Below are positions 9,944 through 20,639 of a stretch of 64,000 nt of DNA, piece by piece. A program made the translations under genes and the position numbers. This stretch comes from Chionoecetes opilio (lineage: Eukaryota > Arthropoda > Malacostraca > Decapoda > Majidae), in the NCBI GenBank assembly GCA_016584305.1, contig JACEEZ010020519.1, positions 111,028 through 175,027 of the forward strand. Reading direction: 5' to 3'. Each line of letters opens with the position of its first letter. The first letter of the stretch is position 1. Under the pieces are notes generated by a model. It did no database searches and was not told the DNA's origin. It saw only the letters and a list, made by a program, of their open reading frames with translations.

Positions 9944-10248
9944 AGAGACTTGTTTTACTTTACCTCTAATTTCCCTGAATTCCCCAGAGTGGCGACTCAA
10001 CTGTTGGGTTAAAATACTAGCTGGCGACTTTACTGTAGTAGGTATAGTGAGGTCGAGGTTTTATTTTTGTAATTTGTTCATTTAAAGCCCTAATATGACA
10101 CAGATGAAGACACAAAATGACACAGACTTTCCAGATAGACCCTTCTAACTTTCCTGAAATCATGGATGTAGAAATGTAAGTATTAACGCCACCACACGTC
10201 TGTAAATAACAAAGGAACGTAGAACTGGCGACTTCACTGTTATCTACG
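9944..10248. other. Inner right part of the CCGTAGATAAC element, no gene
   Basis: AT-rich filler containing repeated GGCGACTTTACTGTAG-like motifs related to the element terminus (TGGCGACTTCACTGTT). No coding signal. Confidence 0.4.
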
Positions 10249-10273
10249 GTAGTTGTAACATACAGGAAAAGAG

Positions 10274-13200
10274 CTATGCTCGTACTGTCCCGTCTCTAAA
10301 TCTACTATTATCCAGTCTGCCTTTGAAGTCCTGAATACTTCTTGCATTAATCACTTTTGCATCAAGGTTGTTCCAGGCTTCTATGCTTCTATACGGGAAG
10401 CTGTATTTTTTTATGTCCCTCTTGCATGTTGTCCTTTTCAATTTCTTCTCATGACCTCTTGCACATCTATCGTCCCACACAAACAGATCTTCTCTATCAA
10501 TTTTTTCCAGACCCATTGATGCTCTATACACTGCTATAAAATCTCCCCTTTCTCTTCTTTTCTCAAGAGTTGGGAGTTTTAGTCTTGAAAGTCTTTCCTC
10601 ATATGGTAAATCTCTCAGGTTTGGGAGCCTTTTTGGGTTGGCTGCTCTTTGTATTCTCTCGACTTTCCTTATATCCTTCTTTTATGTGGTGACCAAATCA
10701 CTGCCGCATATTCCAACCTTGGTCGAATCAGAGATGTTATAAATTTCTTAATCATCTCTTCATCCAGATATTTGAATGCCTTCTTATATTCCTCAGAAAC
10801 TGATATGTATCTCCTGTGATCTTTTTTTATATGCTTCTCAGGTGACAATTGTCCTATCCATACTCCCAGATCTTTTTCGACCTTTTTTTTTGATTATCCA
10901 TTCATTTCCCATCGAATACTTTCCTCTCTGTCTCTTTTGCTACTGCCCACTTCCATCACTTTACACTTTTTAGCATTAAACCCATTTCCCATATTTTGAC
11001 TCCATCTAAAAATCTTATTTTAGATCCTTTGTAGATCCTCACAGTCCTTTTAAACGTTCTACTTTTCTTAGTAATTTAGCATCATCCGAATAACCTCCTT
11101 TCACCTCCTTCTGTCAATCATTTACATAGACCAAGAACATCACTGGGGCCAATATTGATCCTTAAGGAACTCCACTTATCACACTGCACCATTCTGACTT
11201 CTGATCTTTTATTACTGTTCTCATCTCTCTGTTGCTCAAAAGTCTTCCCATCCACTTCAGCAAACCACCCTTCAATCCCCCTACATGTTCTAGCTTCCAG
11301 AGCAGTCTCTTGTGAGGTACCTTGTCAAATGCCTTTTTTAGGTCCAAGTATATGCAATCGACCCACCCCTCTCTTTCTTGTGTCACATCGTCACTCTTGA
11401 GTAAAAGCTTAAAAAATTTTCGTTTGTGCTGACATTCCCCCCTCTAAATCCAAACTGCCACCTGCGAGTGTTTTGTCTCTTCCAAGTATTTCCAACCATC
11501 TTTTCCTTCAAAATTTTTCACACATTTTTGCCACTACACTTGTTAATGATACTGGCCTGTAATTTTAGTGTTCTTCTTTGTCTCCTCCTTTGTGAATTGG
11601 CACAATATTTGCTCTTTTCCAATCAAGCAGGACTCTGCTCTCCTTGAGTGAACTCTCAATTACACTATGTACTGTTCCTGCTAATTGGTTACTGCACTCT
11701 TTCATAATCCAGTTCGACACTCCATCGGGTCCCGGGGCTTTCTCACATCTTGACTTTCCATTAGCCTTTTTACTTCTATTACGTCTATTTTTATGTCTTC
11801 CATTATACTTTCTTTTGCTATTATATTTTTTCTTTTTAAAATTCACTTTCTCTTGTAAATACGTCTGTAAGCACTTATTCATCACCTCAGCCTGTTGTAA
11901 TGCATCTTCATACACTATGCCTTCTAAACCTTCAAGCTTATCTATTCCTTCTTTGTTTTTTATTTTTCCATTTATATATCTATAGAAAAGTTTTCGGTTT
12001 TGTTCTTACATTTTTCTCCTATATTTCCCCTCAGTTACTTCTGTCTTCTTCTCTTCGATGTCTTACATATTCATTCCTAGTTGTTTTGTACTTCTCCAAA
12101 GGTTGATACCGTCCCTTTTTTTCCTCCAACTATTTCCAAGTTTTTTCCTATTTCTAGTCCTTGCTAATTCACATTTTCTGTTAAACCATTCATTTTTTTT
12201 TTCTTTTCTCTGATAACTATCCTTGGAACATAATTATTTATTCCTTCGGTGTAAATTCAGATGAACTCATCCCATTTTTCTGGGTACTCCTTGCTGCATG
12301 GAAATTACTCCAGTCTGTCTCTCCGAAGAATGTTCTTAATCCTCAGTCTGCTTTTCCATAATTGTATCTTCCTTTCTTGTGTTTTTCTCTTCTGCCCTCT
12401 TTTTTGCTATCATTTATTTCAAAATTTAATAAATACATGGTCGCTCTTTCCAAGTGGGCACTGATAATTTACTTTACTAATTACCTCCAGTTCTTTCGCA
12501 ATATAAAGGGCTAGTCTTGAATGGTTCCTTCGCTACCTCTGAATCTCGTGTTCTCTTTAATCCACTGAGTCATGATGTTATTCATTACCAAATCCACAAT
12601 GTACCACCCCATGAGTCTTCTCCTCCTTCCGTATCCCTTCTTCCCACAAACTTCTTTGCAGTTAAAACTCCCATCAAAATTATGTTCTCACAATTTTCCA
12701 TCGTATTTTTTAAACATTTGCTTTTTGTCTCTTATCATGTCTCCATACTCTTCTCTCCCGCAGGAATTTGTCTTAGGTTGGAACGTATACGATTACTAAG
12801 TCTCTTATTCTTCCTTTTTTTCATCACCAACTCTACCTTCAACACCTCTGCCATTCCTTCTCCTTTTCAACATTCCTACTACCACATCCTTCCTTGTTAA
12901 CACCATTACACCACCTCCCTTTTTCTGATTTCCCGTTTCGCCTCCATACATTATATTACCCTCCCCAACTGGCACATCCTAAGAATCACTTTGGCTTCGC
13001 TTCTACTATACCCAATATGTCTGGTTTCTTGGCTCTCAGGTAATCGTTTACTTCTGTTAATGTTGACACTAGCCCATTTATATTTGTGTACGATACCTGC
13101 CATCCTATTTCATTTTCCTTTGAACTGCCTTCTCTTATTCTTTCTCTTATAGATACCACTTCTTCAGTTTTTGGTCTAAAACTCTCCAATAGAATTTGTT

Positions 13201-13288
13201 TTTCCTCTTCCGTTCTCAATTCGTTTTTTTCTTTGGCTTCTTTAAACAGTACATTCAATCTCAATTCTAGTAGCTCTTTCTTCCTCAT
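10274..13288 (-). pseudogene. LINE-C ORF2 (endonuclease + reverse transcriptase), broken
   Basis: Pieces in order are as follows. YTNINGLVSTLTEVNDYLRA followed by KPDILGIVEAK (about 13100-12990) matches the start of an exonuclease-endonuclease-phosphatase domain. KAPGPDGVSNWIMKECSNQL (about 11740-11680) is the usual reverse transcriptase entry motif. YLDLKKAFDKVPHKRLLWKL (about 11350-11290) is RT block A with a catalytic aspartate. A C-terminal block at 10274-10531 contains KYSFPYRSIEAWNNLDAKVI. The pieces lie in different frames with many stops between, and the YADD block is not readable, so the gene is inactive. Frame changes make exact domain borders uncertain. Confidence 0.7.
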
Positions 13289-13823
13289 TAATATCTTTTC
13301 TTATCCATATTTTCTTATATTCTTCTGTCTTTGCCAGTTTCCATGCCTTAGACAATATATCTAGTGCTGTATTTTGTGACCTAAACTTAACTTTTAAGGG
13401 GCGAGCCCCTCCTTCCTCATATTTCCCTAACCTATGTATCTCTTCTATTTCTTCTTCTATCTCCGTATTTTCTTCTACTACTTTAAATATTTCTTTTGAC
13501 ACTTTCTTTTCTTCCTCTTCTCTTAAGTTTTTCTTGGGCAGCATTTTTTCCTTCAAACCAAAAATGATGACACATTTCTTTTTGTCCACCGTATCTCTTA
13601 CTAAATGTTCCTTTTGTTCAGACTAATCTTTTTGTCAATTTTTCTTTTCATTTTCTTGATCTTCAATTATTTGGCGTAAGTTCTCTTGGTCTTTTTCATC
13701 CACTCTATTTTTCAAAATAGTATTATCTTTTTCCAAAACGAACACTTTCTTTTCCATCTTCTCTAGTTTATCCATTAATTCGTGAACTACATTTTCTAGC
13801 ATTATGACTCTTCTCTGGTTCAT
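13242..13823 (-). pseudogene. LINE-C ORF1 protein (coiled coil + RNA-binding-like domain)
   Basis: The first part (13823-13635) is a heptad-rich coiled coil: VHELMDKLEKMEKKVFVLEK. The second (13589-13242) reads KKCVIIFGLKE, then EIHRLGKYEEGGARPLKVKF and KIWIRKDINEEERA, the pattern of an RRM-like ORF1 domain that coats element RNA. The two parts are in different frames and separated by about 50 bp, indicating at least one frameshift. The second part overlaps the start of ORF2 by a few tens of bases. Confidence 0.65.
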
Positions 13824-14100
13824 TTTCAGCCCTAATATGTCTTTTTCTTGGTATTGACGCCATCAAAATTGGTCCGCGGAATCTCCGCCGACACTTCCTC
13901 CATCCTTGTTACTTTTTTTTTTTTTTTACTTCCAATATTTTTCCCTTCTAGGTAAACATTAGGAACGGACTTTCTAACACATAGCTCTAACCTATATACT
14001 TAAGTCTTCAGGTCCTCTGCGCTTGTTGGCACTGCAGCCATCAGATATCCAGTTTTAGGGCCCCTAGAGCGCGCTTTTGTGACAACAGCTGACTTGTCGT

Positions 14101-14423
14101 CGTGCGTGCGTGCGTGCGTGCGTGCGTGGGTGGGTGGGTGGGTGTGGTGGGTGGTGGGTGGGTGGTGGGTGGGTGGGTGGGTGGGTGGGTGGGTGGGTGG
14201 GTGGGTGGGTGGGTGGGTGGGTGGGTGGGTGGGTGGGTGGGTGGGTGGGTGGGTGGGTGGGTGGTGGGTGGGTGGTGTGGTGGGTGGGTGGGTGGGTGGG
14301 TGGGTGGGTGGGTGGGTGGGTGGGTGGGTGGGTGGGTGGGTGGGTGGGGTGGGTGGGTGGGTGGGTGGGTGGGTGGGTGGGTGGGTGGTGGTGGGTGGTG
14401 GTGGGTGGTGTGGTGTGGTGGGT

Positions 14424-14425
<2 letters not shown>
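14101..14425 (+). repeat. (GGGT)n microsatellite, G-rich on + strand
   Basis: After a short GTGC run, about 320 bp is built almost wholly of GGGT units with occasional GGT slips. Four or more runs of three guanines spaced by one T occur everywhere along it, the textbook arrangement for G-quadruplex folding. Open frames across it (GGWV repeats) are artefacts of the tetranucleotide. Confidence 0.95.

Positions 14426-14490
<65 letters not shown>
14426..14490 (+). repeat. (GT)n microsatellite
   Basis: About 65 bp of uninterrupted GT directly following the GGGT array and abutting a SINE head. Confidence 0.95.
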
Positions 14491-14493
<3 letters not shown>

Positions 14494-14758
14494 CTCCGTA
14501 GTGTAGTGGTTAGCACGCTCGGCTTACAACCGAGAAGTCCCGGGTTCGATCCCCGGGCGGAGCGAAAGATAGATGGGTGGTCTTTCTTAAATCCCTAGCC
14601 CCTGTCCACCCAGCAGTGAATGGGTACCGGGTGCCAGCCGGGGGTTTGTAAGCCCCCCCCCAGGGTGGTGGCTTCGGCCAACACTAATATGCAGCAGCGG
14701 TAGATCACTATGGCTCTGAGGCATTATCCTCTAAACAAAACAAACAAGAGAAAACAAG
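14494..14758 (+). mobile_element. SINE-1, tRNA-derived SINE
   Basis: The head (14494-14564) folds as a tRNA: acceptor CTCCG/CGGAG, anticodon stem CTCGG/CCGAG with loop CTTACAA (anticodon TAC, valine-like), and T arm around GGTTCGATCC. The body follows (CCCCTGTCCACCCAGCAGTG, then GGGTGGTGGCTTCGGCCAAC) and an A-rich AAACAAAACAAACAAG tail. The body recurs inverted at 166-265, 15700-15835 and 17890-18000, and a damaged full copy is at 55495-55740. The long tail unrelated to tRNA shows that it is a SINE and not a functional tRNA gene. Confidence 0.85.
14499..14553 (+). promoter_or_regulatory. Internal RNA polymerase III promoter (A and B boxes)
   Basis: A box TAGTGTAGTGG (14499-14509) and B box GGTTCGATCCC (14543-14553), spaced as in a tRNA. 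They would drive transcription of the SINE. Confidence 0.75.
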
Positions 14759-14776
14759 AGTGTGTGTGTGTGTGTG

Positions 14777-15010
14777 TGTCTACAGAGCCGTTAGGCCGTG
14801 AGCTCCAGGGGTGGGATGGTAGGCCCTGGAGGTTCACTTGAGGGCTGTGATGGTTAGCCCTCTCCCGTGGTGACGCAGACATAATTTCTATAGTGACGCC
14901 TGTGATTAGAGGCTCATGCCACCCCCTGTGTCCTCTGATGCCCTCGCAATCGAAGGTAGAGTTAATGGGCAGCGTGTGGGTGTTCTTAGGCCACTCGACG
15001 TTGCAGAGAA
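14777..15010 (-). mobile_element. SINE-2 body, inverted
   Basis: Carries GAGCTCCAGGGGTGGGATGG, then TATAGTGACGCCTGTGATTA and TTCTTAGGCCACTCGACG. It is the reverse complement of the complete SINE-2 at 29971-30302. The tRNA-like head is missing. Confidence 0.75.
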
Positions 15011-15699
15011 AGATTTTAAGTGGATTTTACAGCCCTCATCAAGGATAATTAAATAAGATAGGTAGCACCTTTAAACCTTACACCCCCGCCGTTCCTTACT
15101 TATTTACCACAAAATACTCCTTTATAAGTGATTAACCATGACGTGTGTGGTACTGTGGTTTCTGGGGGTACTGGAGGAGACAGGAGAGAAGAGAGGAAGG
15201 CATTGTGACAGTGTTATTGCCGTATAACACTGTCACACAACCATCAGCTGACGCCCTCACTCAGACCAAAACAAATTAAACTGGTTTAGCATCCCAGGTG
15301 AAATAGACAAGGGAAGAGTTGACAAATCTGTTAACAAAGGAGATTAAGTTTGAAGAGAACCTATGAAGTGATACTAAGCGTTAAAGGTCACAAGAAGAAG
15401 ACGAATCGAGAGAGACAGAGATGGAAGAGAAGGAAGATGAAGTTAAGGAGGTGGGAGTAGGAATACATCTGCTTTGTTTACAAAATTCCACCCTCTTCCT
15501 CTTCTCGTGACCGTCATCGCTTTTGTTTCGTTCCTCTTCTTGTGACCTCTACTGCTTAGTATAGTATTAGGTTTAGTATAGCTTGTATGTAGTTTTTTTT
15601 TTTTTTTTTCCTTTTGTTTGTGTTTTTCTCTACAGGAGCAGCCAGTTCAAAGGCCTGGCCTATGAAGAATAGGCCACCTGTAGCTAACATCAAGATCAA
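15011..15699. other. No gene recognised
   Basis: Non-coding sequence with an AGAGAAGAGAGGAAGG purine-rich stretch and a poly-T run near 15592-15610. Around 15640-15700 lies GCCTGGCCTATGAAGAATAG, which recurs inverted near 19650-19680 next to LINE-D. Confidence 0.4.
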
Positions 15700-16012
15700 G
15701 ATCAAGTATCGCTTCGTAGGTCCTCAGTTCTCCTCCTCTCCTTTAATCTAGTGTTGGCCGAAGCCATCACCCCGGGAGGCGGGTCACAAACCCTTGGCTA
15801 ACAATCGGTACCCATTCACTGCTGGGTGGACAGGGGCTTTGGGCATTTTCAGGATATTTTTTGGGGGAAAAAGTGAGTCTTATAGGCTGTAAAATACGGT
15901 AGGTACTCGCACCGGAGTAAATAAGCATTTTTACAGTGTTTTTAATTCGCGATCCGCGAGTTTCGTGCTATGCCTTGGGAAGAAAGCAAGCGCGAAACTC
16001 GGGAGGGTAGTG
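15700..16012 (+). repeat. T1 right end: inverted SINE-1 body, MITE-K end, terminus
   Basis: Order: CACCCCGGGAGGCGGGTCAC (inverted SINE-1), then GTAAAATACGGTAGGTAC (MITE-K-like end near 15890), then CGAGTTTCGTGCTATGCC and the terminus ending at 16012 with TA. The same order is found at 17890-18182. Confidence 0.65.
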
Positions 16013-16098
16013 TATACGTACATACTCAAGATTAAAACCTAACATGGATCAAATATACTGACCTCATCTGGTACTTAAAAAGAGACCTTATACATTAC

Positions 16099-16242
16099 CT
16101 TGGTTAAGACTGTATGGAGATGAAGATCAGAGGGAGGAAGATGATAGTATATTCGGCGTTCAGGCCGAATATTTCCATAGCACATGTCATCCCGGATCAT
16201 CTTGGACCATTTCTTCTTCTCATAGTTTGTGTTGCTTTCAAT
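16099..16242 (-). CDS. Exon C of an unidentified host gene
   Basis: On the minus strand the block is preceded by a pyrimidine-rich acceptor (TTTCTTTCTCTTTCAG) and followed by a GTAATG donor. It is exactly 144 bp (48 codons) in phase 0 at both ends with no stop. It encodes a basic peptide starting IESNTNYEKKKWSKMIRDDM and ending YYHLPPSDLHLHTVLTK. Exon B (24356-24442) ends in phase 0 with FPDYK, so the two join cleanly across an 8.1 kb intron. The CPA-to-FPDYK and late histidine pattern loosely recalls the CARF/ALS2CR8-type domain, but I cannot confirm this. No downstream exon was found toward coordinate 1, where the DNA is solid transposon. Confidence 0.6.
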
Positions 16243-16832
16243 CTGAAAGAGAAAGAAAGGTTAAGTAAAGTTTGCCATTACCCCAACCAAAAATTTAACA
16301 CAAAAAGAAAATCCTAACCGATTCAAAAAGGGTTTTCAATCCTAAATTACTGAGATCTATCTATATTCACCGGAAAAGAGCACATTGAAAAGTAAACTGT
16401 AAATATTACACAACTAAACTTTTATTACGTAATTGAGTATTTTTGTGAGCTTTTCTTCATATTAACCCCTTGAGACCCAGAGCGTAATTTCCATTGTAAT
16501 TTGGGTACCATTAGACAATTTTAATGAACACAAGCAATATTTTATAGATATGACATGTTTAGTATTCTTGTCCACTAGCTAATTTGGTATATTAAGTTTC
16601 TTTTTGTAATTTTACGGCTTGACAACAGACAAATGTATATAGCAAAGGGAAAATCTGGGCATGAAGGGGTTAAATCAAGTGTCTAAAAAAAATATCAGCA
16701 ATAGCGAGAAGTAATTGATGGGTAGGGTCACATTATCATTCTAATAGCCATCAAAATTTGTCTTTTCATGAATTAATGAAAATAATTTTCAAATTCAAAA
16801 CAGACCAGATGGGAACTGTTAAGAGTAGCCTA
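16243..16832. other. Intronic unique sequence
   Basis: AT-rich DNA between exon C and the next T1 element. No repeat or coding signal was recognised. Confidence 0.4.
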
Positions 16833-16984
16833 CAGTACCCTCCCGAGTTTCACGCTATGAGAGTTTTGGGATCCGAGAGTTTCGCGCCGAGACCTAAATT
16901 CTTACCATCCCGACTTTCGCGCATTATCTCCCCGAGTTTCGCGCTGCTTCGTACTTTTTTTTGTTTTTTTTGTTTTTTGGTGTG

Positions 16985-17240
16985 TGTGTGAGTGCACGTG
17001 CCTACAGCGCCGTTTGGCAGTGACCTCCAGGGGTGGGATGGTAGGCCCTGGAGGTTCCCTCGAGGGCTGTGGTGGTTGGCCCTCGCCCGTGGTGGCGCAG
17101 GCAGAATTTTTATAGTGACACTTGTGATTAGAGGTTCATGTCGCCCCCCTGTGGCCTCCGATGCACCCGTAATCGTAGGTAGAGTTAATGGGCAGCATGT
17201 GGGTGTTCTTAGGCCACTCGATGGTGCAGAAAGATTTTAT
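16985..17240 (-). mobile_element. SINE-2 body, inverted
   Basis: Contains GACCTCCAGGGGTGGGATGG and TTCTTAGGCCACTCGATG, the reverse of SINE-2 at 29971-30302. It lies inside T1. Confidence 0.75.
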
Positions 17241-17334
17241 ACCTTACGGTAATATCAAGATCAAGTATCGCTAAAGAGGTAAATAGATAGTATTTACATG
17301 ACGCCATATTGGAGGCTCAGACTTGTAAACACCG

Positions 17335-17530
17335 CCGCCAGCAGGGTGGGCAGGTCAAAGATGGTGACGTTCAGGGCGAGTAGTTGAGAGTGTAGCTGCT
17401 GTAGCACTACACGGTGTGAGTGGAAGCACGGACACTGCAGCAGAAAGTGTTCAATAGTCTCCGGAACATTCCTACACCCAGGGGCAGTAAGGGTCAGGGG
17501 ACAGACGGAGGCGGGGAAGGTGAACTGTGA
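17335..17530 (-). repeat. LINE-A fragment
   Basis: CCGCCAGCAGGGTGGGCAGG, then GTGTTCAATAGTCTCCGG and GACAGACGGAGGCGG, matching the 9195-9380 part of LINE-A (ETIEHFLL coding region). It lies inside T1. Confidence 0.75.
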
Positions 17531-17539
17531 GTGCTATGC

Positions 17540-17890
17540 TATTACAAAGATGTTGGAGGTGGTGGTAGGAGAGGACGGAGTGGAAGAATGGCGAGAGATG
17601 CGAGACAGGAGTGTGGATAGGCAGATGGAGGACCTGCTGGGGTTGTGTGCTGAGTGGAGGAGTGACAGTCAGAATTCTTGGAGAGCATGCATGAGAGAGA
17701 ATGAGAGGCAGGGGGCCCCTCAGTGAGGGGGGACCCCGTATGAATGTGATGCAGAGAGAGGAATGATGGGAAAATGAAACACCTAGTTTTGCTTCTCTCC
17801 CAACAGAATATTACGTGTGTGGGAGAACGCCGGACCAAAGGCTTCACCGACAGCATCAGCTGGGTAACTCCCAACTCAAGCTCAAGCTCG
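17540..17890 (+). repeat. LINE-D 3' segment
   Basis: A degenerate frame reads VEEWREMRDRSVDRQMEDLL then LGLCAEWRSDSQ, a C-terminal LINE motif shared with 19407-19655 and 52069-52278 (opposite strand). It continues into the non-coding part that is also at 1-165. Confidence 0.6.
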
Positions 17891-18429
17891 TAGGTCCTCT
17901 CCTGTCCTCTAGTTTTGGCCGACCACCCCGGCCGGGAGGCGGGTCACAAACCCCCGGCTAACACCTGGTACCCATTCACTGCTGGGTGGACAGGGGCTCG
18001 AGGCATTTTCAGGGTAATATTTTGGGGAATAGGTGTCTTATGAGCAGTAAAATACGGTAGGTACACCACGCACTGGACTAAATATGCATTTTTACAGTGT
18101 TTTCAATACCCGAGTTTCGCGATCCTCGAGTTTAGCGTTATGCCTCCGGACGAAAGCAGGCGCCAAACTCGGGAGGGTACTGTAGTATTCCTTTCTTGTT
18201 TGATATGCTACATATAATGAATGGCAGGACCTCCACACAGTTTTAAAAGAATTTACGGTGGTTCCTTATGATTCATGAGGGATACGTAAAATAAAATATT
18301 CACAACATTTTGCTGTCCCTCAAAAAAGTACCCTAGCCCCATAAATGTTTACTTAGATGCATGTGGAACAAGAAAACACATGTAACACAATAATTTCCTG
18401 ATTATAAAGGCCCCAAGAGATCGTTTACA

Positions 18430-19100
18430 GCCCATTGCTAACACACAAAGAGAGGGCAGAGAGAATAAGGGATGAGGCATGGAAAAGAGTAGAGAAATCG
18501 GACACAAAGAAATAAAGAAGACTATAAATTAGCAAGAAATGAATGTGTGTGCATAAGGAGAGAGGAAGAGAAGAGTTATGAAAAGGATAGTTGAAAAGTG
18601 TAAGGAAGAACCCAAACTGTTTTACAGATTTATCAATGGAAGAATCAAGAATAAGGACAAAGTAGAGAGACTGAAAGAAGGAAATATAATATATAAAGAT
18701 CCAAAAATAATGAGTGAACATTTAAATAAAAACTTTCAGCAAATATTCACAAAAGAATCAAAATTCAAAGAACTGCAATGAATGAAAAAAGTCCGGAACA
18801 AGTGGAAAATAAAAATAAAAGGAGGAAGTTTGTGAATTGTTGAAGGAATTGGAGGAGAGGAAAGCTCAATAGGACCAGATGGAGTGTCGGGTTATGTTTT
18901 AAGAGTGCAGAAAGCAATTGGTCAAGCCTTTCTGATATAATAGTGCTCATTAACAACAGGAAAAGTGCCAAAGGAGTGGAAGAGAGCAGATATAGTGCCA
19001 ATATATAAAAATGGGAAGGATGAACCATTAAATAATAGACCAGTGTCATTGACTAGTACAGTATGCAAGATATGTGAGAAAATAATAAAGAAGCAATGGA
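18430..19100 (+). pseudogene. LINE reverse transcriptase fragment
   Basis: An open piece at 18578-18781 reads CKEEPKLFYRFINGRIKNKD and continues with EHLNKNFQQIFTKE, the linker before a non-LTR reverse transcriptase. Further down, in shifted frames, come GPDGVSGYVLR, KVPKEWKRADIVPIYKNGKD and PLNNRPVSLTS, the first RT blocks. The layout parallels LINE-C at 44150-44580 but the sequence is clearly diverged. At least two frameshifts and two stops make it inactive. Confidence 0.7.
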
Positions 19101-19199
19101 CGGAATCCTAGTTTGAAGCACCAACAGCCCCATTAGCAGCAACAAATGACATAATCAAGTCAAACTCAAGTAGAAACCACAAAAGTTACATACAATTGA

Positions 19200-19700
19200 G
19201 GTACACCCTCAAGTGAGTGTAAACAACACGCTTGAACTTGAACTTGAGTTGGGAGTCACCCAGCGATAACTGTCGGTGAAGCCTTTGGTCCGGCGGTCTC
19301 CTATACACGTAACCTGTTGGGAAAGAAGCAAAAGGGGGAAGCAAAACTAGGGGTTTCGTTTTCCCCTCTTTCCTCTGCCAGCATCACATTCATACGGGGT
19401 CCCCCATCACTGAAGGGCCCCCTGCCTCTCATTCTCTCTTATACGTGCTGTCCAAGAATTCTCCAAGAATTCTTTTACACTCTCAGCCACACGATTGTCA
19501 CTCCTCCACTCATCACACAACCCGAGCAGGTACTCCATCTGCCTTTCCACACTCCTGTCTCTTATCTCAATCCATTCTTCTACTCCAACTATGACAGATA
19601 CAATACGCTCTGTATTGTATCTTGATCTTGCTATTACAGTTGGAATATTCTTCATAGGTCAGGCCTTTGAACCGGCTGCTCCTGTAAAAAATAAAAACTA
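19200..19700 (-). repeat. LINE-D 3' segment, inverted
   Basis: This is the reverse complement of the 17540-17890 type. The minus-strand frame (19655-19407) reads SVERQMEYLLGLCDEWRSDN, then RVAESVKEFLENSW. It is followed on its 3' side by the shared non-coding segment (GGTGAAGCCTTTGGTCCGGC). Confidence 0.65.
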
Positions 19701-19739
19701 CATACAAGCATCAAGTTCTATTGTCCTATTATCTATTTC

Positions 19740-19955
19740 TTATACATCACATTCTTTCCAGAAACTCTTTCGATGTCTCAAACATCCGTCCACTTGTCTC
19801 ACCACACAGCCCCAGCAGCAATAACATCCATTCTCTTCCTGACCTGTCCTTTCAACCACCTCATTTATTTCACATCCCATGTCAGCAAAAATCACATGCA
19901 TCATTTCCATTCTCTCCCCGTTATACTTCTCACATTCTAACATCACATGTTCCAC
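19740..19955 (-). pseudogene. LINE ORF2 C-terminal fragment
   Basis: The frame of 71 residues starts MEHVMLECEKYNGERMEMMH and continues EINEVVERTGQEE. It matches the general (E)HVxLECxKY zinc-knuckle tail of many LINE ORF2 proteins. It probably belongs to the adjacent LINE-D copy in another frame. Confidence 0.6.
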
Positions 19956-20639
19956 TGTTTCATCCCAACTCCATCAAACATCCATGACTCCTAACTTCAG
20001 ATAAGGTTCAAGTAGAGTTTGTTTATACAATCCAGAGCGTGATTGCACTGTGTGAGGATGTGAGTACCTCATGTTTATATAACTCAATCCGTGGTAGCAA
20101 CTGTATTTCTGCTTGAGTTTGGCGTGAATATACTGTGCTGGCGTTATAGTAGGGAAAAAAAACTGCTCGACTGCGAAACTTCATGTATATATGTGCGAAA
20201 CTTGAAACTGGGAATATTTAGAGGTACCGCGAAACCTTGTACAGGGAGGTCCCGAAGATACGAGCAGTTAGGTTCCACCTGGCATACTCGTAAAGCGAAA
20301 TCTCGTATAACGAAACACATAACTAATGGTAAAATATAGGTTTGGTTCCAGGACCCCATCAATTAAAAAAAAAAAAAAAAAAAATTTTCAAGCTAAAATA
20401 AACTATAGCAAACACAACAAACACACACTGTCTACATTACCTACACTGTACTACCTGTTCTGTAGAAAAACCATTCTGAAAGAGAAAATAGCACACAAAA
20501 TAACATAACTGCACATTAATTAAACATAAAACATAAATGATGTCATCAAGCTCATCATCAGTCACCAGCCAATGATAAACTGTTTTTTGAAAACTTCTCG
20601 ACCAATCACAAGTCAGCGAGACATATTTCCGGGCAAGAA

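Larger units (their letters stand above)
8557..10249. mobile_element. TIR element with CCGTAGATAACAGTGAAGTC ends
   Basis: The left end CCGTAGATAACAGTGAAGTC and its inverse at 10249 are flanked by TA (8555-8556, 10250-10251). It split the LINE-C tail: ACCTA lies on one side and TAGTTGT on the other, which rejoin to the tail motif ACCTAGTTGT seen intact at 8539 and in the 44950 copy. No transposase is present. Inside it is another Tigger-like element (8909-9940). The superfamily is unclear; TA duplication fits Tc1/mariner or pogo types. Confidence 0.75.
10252..14070 (-). mobile_element. LINE-C non-LTR retrotransposon, near full length
   Basis: Minus-strand order from the 5' side (about 14070): an ORF1 with coiled coil and RNA-binding-like domain (13823-13242), an endonuclease start (13288-12986), a long decayed interior, reverse transcriptase motifs (11915-11162) and a conserved C-terminus (10531-10274), then a short 3' UTR. 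The tail repeats the 14-bp unit AACTAGGTAAATAC, visible in the second copy at 44950-45000. A TIR element (8557-10249) later split this tail. A deleted second copy is at 44130-45000. The clade is probably within the CR1/L2/jockey group. Confidence 0.75.
16833..18182 (+). mobile_element. Complete chimeric Tigger-like element T1
   Basis: Ends CAGTACCCTCCCGAGTTTC and its inverse AAACTCGGGAGGGTACTG are flanked by TA (16831-16832, 18183-18184). Inside, in order: element sequence with repeated CGAGTTTCGCGC motifs, inverted SINE-2 (16985-17240), a LINE-A 3' piece (17335-17530), a LINE-D 3' piece (17540-17890), inverted SINE-1 (17890-18000), a MITE-K end (18000-18060) and the right end. There is no transposase. 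It is a mosaic of retroelement pieces moved as one DNA transposon. Confidence 0.8.

Noticed and set aside
12000..12985. Independent plus-strand genes in the LINE-C interior
   Set aside because: Frames such as those at 12261 and 12517 are antisense to LINE-C and have no domain or splice structure.
14494..14564. Functional tRNA-Val (anticodon TAC) gene
   Set aside because: The cloverleaf is good, but the sequence continues into the SINE-1 body and A-rich tail, and a second copy has the same extension. Called a SINE head.
14064..14598. Four long open frames (GGWV or THPP repeats)
   Set aside because: Pure products of the GGGT and GT microsatellites, open in several frames at once.
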